Source: Lachnospiraceae bacterium (lineage in GTDB: Bacteria > Bacillota > Clostridia > Lachnospirales > Lachnospiraceae). From it: a stretch of 39,599 bases of DNA. Shown one piece after another: positions 34,218 through 39,599 of the stretch. The stretch lies in contig JALERL010000019.1 in assembly GCA_022764465.1 (NCBI GenBank), positions 1 through 39,599 on the forward strand, written 5' to 3'. Positions within the stretch are counted from its first letter, which is position 1. Every line of letters begins with the position of its first letter. Below the pieces are notes generated by a model. The model had not been told where the DNA came from, did not search any database, and saw nothing but the letters and a program-made list of their open reading frames with translations. Both the position numbers and the translations under genes were made by a program.

Positions 34218-35393
34218 TTAGATGGAAAAAAATTCCTTCAATGTTTTAAGAAGGTAATCGGCATATCCTGCCTGCCCGACGGACTGGGAATAGAGCAGAC
34301 GGACGCTGCCGATCTTTTTGCCATCTAATAGGTAGATTGCATTTCCGGCTTCCTGATTTTTCTTTACCGGTGCTTTTACAGAGTCTGGAAGTTCGAACTT
34401 CTTTTCGATCGAAGCAAGATTGGCACCGGTGGTGTCGAGGTAGGAAAAGCTGCCTTCATAATGCAGCCCGACACTGTTTTCTAAGCCGCCTGTCACAGGC
34501 AGCACCGGAAGTGTGTCCTCGTTTTTATCCGTATAGACCTGACAGCTGGAAAAGCCATAGTTGAGCAGGGCAGTGGCATCCTTTTGCCGTGTTTTAAAAT
34601 TCGGTGCGCCCATGATCACGGCAATCAGTTCGACACCATCCTTTTTGGCAGTAGCCGAAATACAGTACATTGCCTGATTCGTGAATCCGGTTTTTAAACC
34701 AGTCGCATATGGATACTGCCGGATCAGCTTGTTTGTATTGGTAAGTCCGAATTCACTTGAACCGCGTGCAGTTTCGTGAATGATATTTTCCATCCAGATC
34801 GTGCAGTAATCGTGGATCTGCGGATAACGCGTGATAAGCTCGCGGGACATGAGCGCAACATCGTGTGCACTGGTCATATGCCCATCGACATCAAGCCCGC
34901 AGCAGTTGACGAAGGTAGTATCATCCATATGTAGTGCTTTGGCACGTGCGTTCATCTGCTCGACGAATGCGGTTTCACTTCCGCTGATATGTTCAGCCAT
35001 TGCAACACAGGCATCATTTGCACTTGCAACCGAGATACACTTGATCATGGTTTCAACAGTCTGTATCTCGCCTGGTTCTAAAAATACCTGTGAGCCGCCC
35101 ATGCTGGCAGCGTATTCAGAAACCGTGATGGTATCGGTCAGCTGGATGCTCCCTTTTTCGAGTGCATCAAAGATCAGGATCAGTGTCATGATCTTGGTAA
35201 TACTGGCAGGGCGCATCCGGGTGTGGGAATCCTTTTCACAGATCACTGTTCCGGTCGAGGCTTCCATTAGAAGGTAACTGGGCGCGGTGAGTGAGAGCGG
35301 GGCGGCAGGTTCGGTATCTGCCTGCAATAGTAAGGACAATTTGGGACTGGTACAAAGTGAAAGACAAAGCATCAGCGTAAGCAAAAGACGCAT
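34218..35393 (-). CDS. D-alanyl-D-alanine carboxypeptidase (S11, DacF-like)
   Basis: A 391-residue exported penicillin-binding protein trimming the terminal D-Ala of wall pentapeptides. The signal peptide covers about residues 1-25 (MRLLLTLMLCLSLCTSPKLS). The active-site motifs are SITK (Ser64-Lys67), SAN (124-126) and KTG (234-236). A C-terminal beta-rich PBP5-type domain (~290-375) is followed by a possible amphipathic tail (YADYLLKTLKEFFSI). GGGAGG lies 6 nt before the ATG. It is divergent from the phosphoesterase gene, and a paralogue lies 2.6 kb further on. Confidence 0.95.
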   Translation of the reverse strand: MRLLLTLMLCLSLCTSPKLSLLLQADTEPAAPLSLTAPSYLLMEASTGTVICEKDSHTRMRPASITKIMTLILIFDALEKGSIQLTDTITVSEYAASMGGSQVFLEPGEIQTVETMIKCISVASANDACVAMAEHISGSETAFVEQMNARAKALHMDDTTFVNCCGLDVDGHMTSAHDVALMSRELITRYPQIHDYCTIWMENIIHETARGSSEFGLTNTNKLIRQYPYATGLKTGFTNQAMYCISATAKKDGVELIAVIMGAPNFKTRQKDATALLNYGFSSCQVYTDKNEDTLPVLPVTGGLENSVGLHYEGSFSYLDTTGANLASIEKKFELPDSVKAPVKKNQEAGNAIYLLDGKKIGSVRLLYSQSVGQAGYADYLLKTLKEFFSI

Positions 35394-35492
35394 AGGAACC
35401 TCCCGGTAAAATGAGAAGAATCTTTTCTTTTTCTATTGTATATAGAAGAACTTGTATTTTATACCGAAAAAGATGGAATGGAGAATAGTGTG

Positions 35493-35577
35493 AAAAATAA
35501 GATTTTTCACACACAAGATTTGTGCTTGCGCACAAACTTGGTATGCGCAAAAAACGTGCGCAGAAATGAGGATTAGG
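35493..35577 (+). promoter_or_regulatory. Leader hairpins before the phosphoesterase gene (shared motif, copy 2 of 3)
   Basis: Three stems follow each other: GTGTGAAAAAT with ATTTTTCACAC, TTTGTGC with GCACAAA, and TGCGCA with TGCGCA around an A-rich loop, then GAAATGAGGA at the ribosome site. The second and third parts match the cobW leader (14547-14608) and the scpB leader (37310-37358). Confidence 0.6.
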
Positions 35578-36444
35578 ATGAAAATCATTGGAATTTTAGG
35601 TATCTTTTTACTGGCATATGTGATCTGGCAGTATATGGAATTACAGAAGTTTGCTGTAACGGAATATAAAGTAAAGACAAAAAAGCTGGATCAGCCGATC
35701 AGGCTTGCAGTGCTTGCGGATCTGCACAGCCACGAATATGGCAAAGGCAATGTACGGCTGTTAGAAGAGATCCGGCGGCAGAAGCCGGATGTGATCCTGA
35801 TCGCCGGGGATATGATCGTCAGTGCAAAAGTGAACCGTTATCCGGTTGCGGCAGCATTTTTGCAGGAGTTATGTAAGATCGCACCGGTCTATCTGGCAAA
35901 CGGAAATCATGAGGCGCGGGTAGATCTTGTGGAATCTCCTTATTATGAAGCGTACCGTACATACCGGGCACAGATTGCAGGGGCAGGGGTACATCTTTTG
36001 GAAAATCAAAAGGAAGAACTTCCGGCTGCAGGGGGAATGCTTGCGGTTTATGGCTTAGACATTCCGTTAAAATGCTATGAAAAGGGACATGTGAATCCTT
36101 TGCCGGAAAAATTTTTACAGGAGAATCTGGGAAGCCCAAAGGAAGAAAACTTTAATATCCTGCTGGCACATAATCCGGTCTATATTCCACAGTATACCGC
36201 CTGGGGATGTGATCTGTGCCTGTCCGGTCATATGCATGGAGGACTGGTGCGGATACCGGGGATTGGAAGCGTGATCTCTCCACAGTTTCAGTTTTTTCCG
36301 AAATATGATGCCGGAAGATTTGATGAAAATGGTAGTACTGCGATCATAAGCAGAGGGCTTGGAACCCATACTTTCCACATCCGGATATTCAACCGGGCAG
36401 AACTTGTGATGGTTCGGCTAGAACCGGATAAAGCCGGGGTTTAA
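35578..36444 (+). CDS. Membrane-anchored calcineurin-like metallophosphoesterase (YkuE-like)
   Basis: A 288-residue protein with one N-terminal membrane anchor (residues ~2-19, IIGILGIFLLAYVIWQYM). The dinuclear metal site motifs are DLH (48-50), GD (77-78), GNHE (109-112), AHNP and GHMHGG. The family includes YkuE and YaeI, and UDP-diacylglucosamine hydrolases are distant relatives; the substrate is unknown here. The start is ATG 35578, 5 nt after GAGGA, with ATG 35566 as an alternative. The stem-loop leader before it is shared with two other genes. Confidence 0.92.
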   Translation: MKIIGILGIFLLAYVIWQYMELQKFAVTEYKVKTKKLDQPIRLAVLADLHSHEYGKGNVRLLEEIRRQKPDVILIAGDMIVSAKVNRYPVAAAFLQELCKIAPVYLANGNHEARVDLVESPYYEAYRTYRAQIAGAGVHLLENQKEELPAAGGMLAVYGLDIPLKCYEKGHVNPLPEKFLQENLGSPKEENFNILLAHNPVYIPQYTAWGCDLCLSGHMHGGLVRIPGIGSVISPQFQFFPKYDAGRFDENGSTAIISRGLGTHTFHIRIFNRAELVMVRLEPDKAGV

Positions 36445-36454
36445 GATAAAAATC

Positions 36455-36483
36455 TTGCCATTTTCCGGCAGGACATGTAAAAT
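36455..36483 (+). promoter_or_regulatory. Promoter of scpAB
   Basis: TTGCCA (36455-36460) and TAAAAT (36478-36483) are spaced 17 bp apart. A hairpin CGGTGCAAATGCACCG (36495-36510) lies between it and scpA. Confidence 0.65.
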
Positions 36484-36534
36484 AGATAGGGTTCCGGTGC
36501 AAATGCACCGAATATAGTATGAAAAGGTATGGAA

Positions 36535-37287
36535 ATGGAATTAACAGTCAAGCTGCAGGTGTTTGAAGGCCCGCTGGATCTTCTGTTACACCTGTTAGAT
36601 AAGAATAAAGTGAATATCTATGACATCCCGATTGTTGAGATCACGAATCAGTATATGGATTATATCCGCGAAATGCAGCGTCAGGATCTGAACATTATGA
36701 GTGAGTTCCTTGTGATGGCGGCGACACTTCTTGATATCAAGTCAAAGATGCTGCTTCCGAAGCAGGAAAGTGAAGAAGACGAGGAAGAGGAAGATCCGCG
36801 TGCCGAGCTTGTTGCACAGCTCTTAGAATATAAGATGTACAAGTATATGGCATATGAACTGAAGGATCGTCAGATCGATGCGGGCAGGATGATGTTTAAG
36901 GACCCAACGATTCCAAAGGAAGTAGCCGCTTATGAAGAACCGGTAGACCTCGAAGAACTGACTGCGGATCTTACGCTTTCAAAGTTAAATGAGATCTTTC
37001 AGAGTATCATGCGTAAGCAGGAGGACAAGATCGATCCGGTGCGTTCGAAGTTTGGCAGGATTGAGAAGGAAGAAGTATCCCTTGCAGATAAGATGTCTTA
37101 TTTAGAGGACTACGCAGCCGGACACGCCCACTTCAGCTTCCGGAGTCTGCTGGAGGCGCAGAGCAGTAAGACGGAAGTGATCGTGACATTCCTCGCTATT
37201 TTGGAGTTGATGAAAACAGGCAAGATCATGATCTATCAGGATCACCTGTTTGACGATATCCGGATAGAATCGAAAATTGCCGCATAA
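36535..37287 (+). CDS. scpA: Segregation and condensation protein A
   Basis: A 250-residue kleisin subunit of the SMC-ScpA-ScpB condensin. The N-terminal signature KLQVFEGPLDLLLHLLDKNK is followed by VNIYDIPIVEITNQYMDYI and LVMAATLLDIKSKMLLP. An acidic linker (SEEDEEEEDPRAEL) leads to the C-terminal winged helix (VTFLAILELMKTGKIMIYQ) that caps the SMC head. The start is ATG 36535, 7 nt after AAAGG; ATG 36529 is too close to the ribosome site. It is followed by scpB after 71 bp. Confidence 0.97.
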   Translation: MELTVKLQVFEGPLDLLLHLLDKNKVNIYDIPIVEITNQYMDYIREMQRQDLNIMSEFLVMAATLLDIKSKMLLPKQESEEDEEEEDPRAELVAQLLEYKMYKYMAYELKDRQIDAGRMMFKDPTIPKEVAAYEEPVDLEELTADLTLSKLNEIFQSIMRKQEDKIDPVRSKFGRIEKEEVSLADKMSYLEDYAAGHAHFSFRSLLEAQSSKTEVIVTFLAILELMKTGKIMIYQDHLFDDIRIESKIAA

Positions 37288-37309
37288 TATCGGCAGGGAA
37301 AAGGACAGG

Positions 37310-37358
37310 ATTCACAAACTGGATACGTGCAAAAGGCGGCACAGAAATAAGGAGTATT
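37310..37358 (+). promoter_or_regulatory. Leader stem-loop before scpB (shared motif, copy 3 of 3)
   Basis: CACAAACTGGATAC is followed by GTGC-AAAAGGCG-GCAC and AGAAATAAGGAG. In the phosphoesterase leader the corresponding stem is GCGC/GCGC, so the pairing is kept by a two-sided change. Confidence 0.55.
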
Positions 37359-37961
37359 ATGGAAAACAGAGATTATGAAGCTGCGATAGAAGCAATTCTT
37401 TTTACCATGGGAGAGTCTGTGGAGTTAGAGAAAATTGCAGCTGCCTTGGAACTTGAACCAAAGATTACAAAAAAATACATAGAGAATCTGATGGAACGTT
37501 ATCAGAGCGGTGAACATGGTATCAAGATCATTGAATTGGATGGTGCTTATCAGATGTGCACCAAAAACGAGATGTATGAATATCTGATTCGGATTGCAAA
37601 GCAGCCAAAGCGGCGTGTACTTACGGATGTCTTATTAGAGACTTTATCTATTATTGCTTACAAGCAGCCGATCACCAAGGCGGAGATCGAGAAGATCCGT
37701 GGTGTGTCCTGTGAACATGCGGTCAGTAAGCTAGTAGAGTATAATTTAGTCAGCGAGCTTGGAAGGTTAGATGCACCGGGACGTCCAATGCTCTTTGGAA
37801 CAACGGAAGAGTTCCTGCGGAGCTTTGGCGTGCATTCACTGGAAGAACTTCCGGTTTTAGGGGAAGATCAGGTCGAGGAGTTCAAACATCAGGCAGAGCT
37901 TGAGGCAGAGGCAGAACTTGAAACCGGATCAGAACAGGAAGATTCCGATGAGAATACATAA
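37359..37961 (+). CDS. scpB: Segregation and condensation protein B
   Basis: A 200-residue partner of ScpA in the SMC complex. It has two winged-helix domains, YEAAIEAILFTMGESVELEK at the start and LLETLSIIAYKQPITKAEIE near residue 90, with the conserved GRPMLFGTTEEFLRSFG segment. A Glu-rich tail of about 30 residues follows. The ribosome site AAGGAG lies 6 nt before the ATG. It is downstream of scpA, with a stem-loop leader in the gap, and upstream of a second D,D-carboxypeptidase. Confidence 0.97.
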   Translation: MENRDYEAAIEAILFTMGESVELEKIAAALELEPKITKKYIENLMERYQSGEHGIKIIELDGAYQMCTKNEMYEYLIRIAKQPKRRVLTDVLLETLSIIAYKQPITKAEIEKIRGVSCEHAVSKLVEYNLVSELGRLDAPGRPMLFGTTEEFLRSFGVHSLEELPVLGEDQVEEFKHQAELEAEAELETGSEQEDSDENT

Positions 37962-38023
37962 ATCGAAGGTATGATTTAACAGACCGGGGAATACAATGAA
38001 GCGAGAAACCAACGGGTGGTCAT

Positions 38024-39274
38024 ATGAGAGCTAGTATAAGAAAAACGGTGGTATTTTTGCTGATCTTAATCCTGACCGGAGAGTCTTATTTATCAAAACA
38101 GAATATACAGGCGTCAGAGCCTGACAACCTATACGCCCTTTCGGCATGCCTGATGGATGCTGATTCCGGGCGTGTTTTATTTGAAAAAAACGGGACTGAG
38201 CATCGGGCAAATGCCAGTACGACCAAGATTATGACCTTGATCCTTACATTGGAAAATGCGGATATGGACAGTCTGGTCACTGTCTCGGAATATGCCGCCA
38301 GACAGCCGGATGTCCAGTTGAATATCAATACGGGAGAGCAGTATCTGCTGCGGGATCTCTGCTATTCGCTGATGTTAGAATCCCATAACGATTCTGCTGT
38401 TGCAATCGCAGAACATGTGGGAGAAAGTGTGGAACAGTTTGCAAAAATGATGAATGTAAAGGCAAAAGAGATCGGATGTACGGATACCCTGTTTCTGACG
38501 CCGAACGGACTGGATGCCAAAAATGAATCGGGAAGCCACGGCACTACAGCGGTGGATCTGGCGCGGATCATGAGTTATTGTATTATGCGGTCACCGAAGA
38601 AGGCAGAATTTCTGGAGATCACACGAACACCGTCTTATACGTTCTCTAATAAGGTTACCGGAGAGGACAAAACGGTATCCGATGGGGCAAGACAGTTTAC
38701 CTGTCACAACCACAATGCTTTTTTACAGATGATGGAGGGAGCATTAAGTGGTAAGACCGGATTTACCGGCGAGGCAGGCTACTGCTATGTCGGTGCAGTA
38801 AAACGGGATGACAGAACCTTTGTGGTGGCACTCCTTGGCTGCGGCTGGCCGGGAAACAAGACTTATAAATGGAAGGATACCACAAAGCTGATGCAGTATG
38901 GGATCGATCATTACCAAAAGACAGACTGGCATGAAGCAGGAAAAAGGCAGAACATACCGGAAAGTATCCGGGTCTGCAACGCGAAAACGGAATCCTTTTT
39001 GCACGAACTGGATATAGCGGTGGATATTATCCCGGATGATTCCTTTGAACAGACCGGCACCGTATTAAAACGTGAGGACGAAGCAATCACAGTCCGCTGG
39101 CAGTTAGAAAAGAAGATAGAAGCACCCATATCGATGGGAGAGGTAGTTGGAAATCTGGAATACCGGATCGGAGATGAACTGATCGGAAGAGAGCTGTTTG
39201 TCGGAACAAAAACAGTGGAGCGGATTGATTTTGCATGGGATTTTTTCATTGTATTAAAAAAAATACTCCTATAA
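38024..39274 (+). CDS. D-alanyl-D-alanine carboxypeptidase (S11), second paralogue
   Basis: A 416-residue exported penicillin-binding protein. The signal peptide lies within residues 1-31 (RKTVVFLLILILTGESYLS). The active-site motifs are STTK (65-68), SHN (120-122) and KTG (244-246). A C-terminal beta domain follows, with a hydrophobic tail (WDFFIVLKKILL) that may anchor it. It differs from the paralogue at 34218-35393 in using SHN instead of SAN. GGGTGG precedes ATG 38024. It is 62 bp after scpB and may be cotranscribed with scpAB, an arrangement (dac next to scpAB) also found in other Firmicutes. Confidence 0.94.
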   Translation: MRASIRKTVVFLLILILTGESYLSKQNIQASEPDNLYALSACLMDADSGRVLFEKNGTEHRANASTTKIMTLILTLENADMDSLVTVSEYAARQPDVQLNINTGEQYLLRDLCYSLMLESHNDSAVAIAEHVGESVEQFAKMMNVKAKEIGCTDTLFLTPNGLDAKNESGSHGTTAVDLARIMSYCIMRSPKKAEFLEITRTPSYTFSNKVTGEDKTVSDGARQFTCHNHNAFLQMMEGALSGKTGFTGEAGYCYVGAVKRDDRTFVVALLGCGWPGNKTYKWKDTTKLMQYGIDHYQKTDWHEAGKRQNIPESIRVCNAKTESFLHELDIAVDIIPDDSFEQTGTVLKREDEAITVRWQLEKKIEAPISMGEVVGNLEYRIGDELIGRELFVGTKTVERIDFAWDFFIVLKKILL

Positions 39275-39317
39275 GTAAAATACACGTAAAGTTGGTGAAA
39301 AAATTAACAATTTTCTA

Positions 39318-39346
39318 TTGAAAAAAATGGATGAGTGTAATACAAT
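39318..39346 (+). promoter_or_regulatory. Promoter of the carboxyltransferase gene
   Basis: TTGAAA (39318-39323) and TACAAT (39341-39346) have a 17-bp spacer, 50 bp upstream of the start codon. Confidence 0.75.
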
Positions 39347-39396
39347 TACCCTAGCGAAATTTTTATATTTTTCTAAAATAGATGGAGGACTAAGAA

Positions 39397-39599
39397 ATGA
39401 GCAACAGAGTGAACAACTTAGCGGAACAAAGAATCTGTAAGCTGTTAGATGAAAACAGCTTCATGGAAATCGGTTCTTTGGTAACTGCGAGAAACACAGA
39501 TTTTAATCTGGCACAGACAGACACACCTTCCGATGGAGTAATTACCGGACATGGTCTGATTGATGGCAACCTCGTGTTTGTATACAGTCAGGATGCTTC
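39397..39599 (+). CDS. Acyl-CoA carboxylase carboxyltransferase subunit, N-terminal fragment
   Basis: The ATG at 39397, 7 nt after TGGAGGA, opens a frame to the window end (67 codons). It begins MSNRVNNLAEQRICKLLDEN and continues SFMEIGSLVTARNTDF, then DTPSDGVITGHGLIDGNLVF. This is the start of biotin-dependent carboxyltransferase beta/alpha subunits (propionyl-, methylmalonyl- or glutaconyl-CoA type, carboxyl_trans family). Which CoA ester it uses cannot be told from this fragment. The rest lies outside the window. Confidence 0.85.
   Translation, partial: MSNRVNNLAEQRICKLLDENSFMEIGSLVTARNTDFNLAQTDTPSDGVITGHGLIDGNLVFVYSQDA

Overview
The window looks like chromosomal DNA of a low- to mid-GC Clostridia member, most likely a Lachnospiraceae bacterium of the Roseburia / Agathobacter / Eubacterium rectale type. 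The evidence is the classic Firmicutes gene orders (infC-rpmI-rplT; rimP-nusA-ylxR-ylxQ-infB-rbfA-nrnA-truB-ribF; scpA-scpB), strong AGGAGG-type ribosome binding sites, consensus sigma-A promoters with 17-bp spacers, and protein types common in that family. The genus is an inference. Almost all of the window is dense core-genome coding sequence; no phage, transposase or plasmid gene is visible.

Layout. 1-848: a PHP phosphoesterase (minus, runs off the left edge). 906-1100: first copy of a structured repeat. 1201-2952: a large membrane protein of unknown function. 3000-4328: an infC-rpmI-rplT operon with an attenuator leader and an AUU start on infC. 4345-5175 (minus): AraC regulator, divergent from galE (5475-6491). 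6802-10195: a DapF-like isomerase with both catalytic cysteines replaced by serine, then argS and a HAD hydrolase. 10406-13456: a solute-binding lipoprotein coupled to a chemoreceptor. 13586-14224 (minus): a LUD-domain protein. 14251-14480: second copy of the structured repeat. 14609-16744: two G3E (CobW-type) P-loop metal proteins. 16745-17573: a non-coding stretch dominated by eight 64-bp tandem repeats that run into the ribosome binding site of a nuclease-like gene (17574-18362). 18565-18736: two tRNA-Glu(CUC) genes. 18984-27449: the long translation/transcription operon. 27646-28692: an NlpC/P60 cell-wall hydrolase. 28750-31430: rpsO and pnp, each with a structured leader. 31488-31571: an inverted-repeat element. 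31654-34214: an intracellular subtilase and cardiolipin synthase. 34218-39274: two D,D-carboxypeptidases flanking a phosphoesterase and scpAB. 39397-end: the start of a carboxyltransferase.

How the genes work together. Most encode translation (IF2, IF3, L20, L35, S15, RimP, RbfA, TruB, ArgRS, tRNA-Glu), transcription elongation (NusA), RNA and nucleotide turnover (PNPase, NrnA), flavin synthesis (RibF), chromosome segregation (ScpAB) and envelope maintenance (Cls, two DacF-like enzymes, NlpC/P60).

The less ordinary parts are: (1) a repeat in two divergent intergenic regions whose stems are preserved by compensatory changes; (2) the 64-bp tandem array in front of the nuclease-like gene; (3) the Ser/Ser DapF homologue; (4) a stem-loop leader motif shared by cobW, a phosphoesterase gene and scpB; (5) the inverted repeat after pnp with a diverged half-copy before the DapF-like gene; and (6) the paired G3E proteins, one with a duplicated His/Cys module and one fused to a YcgQ-like C-terminal domain.
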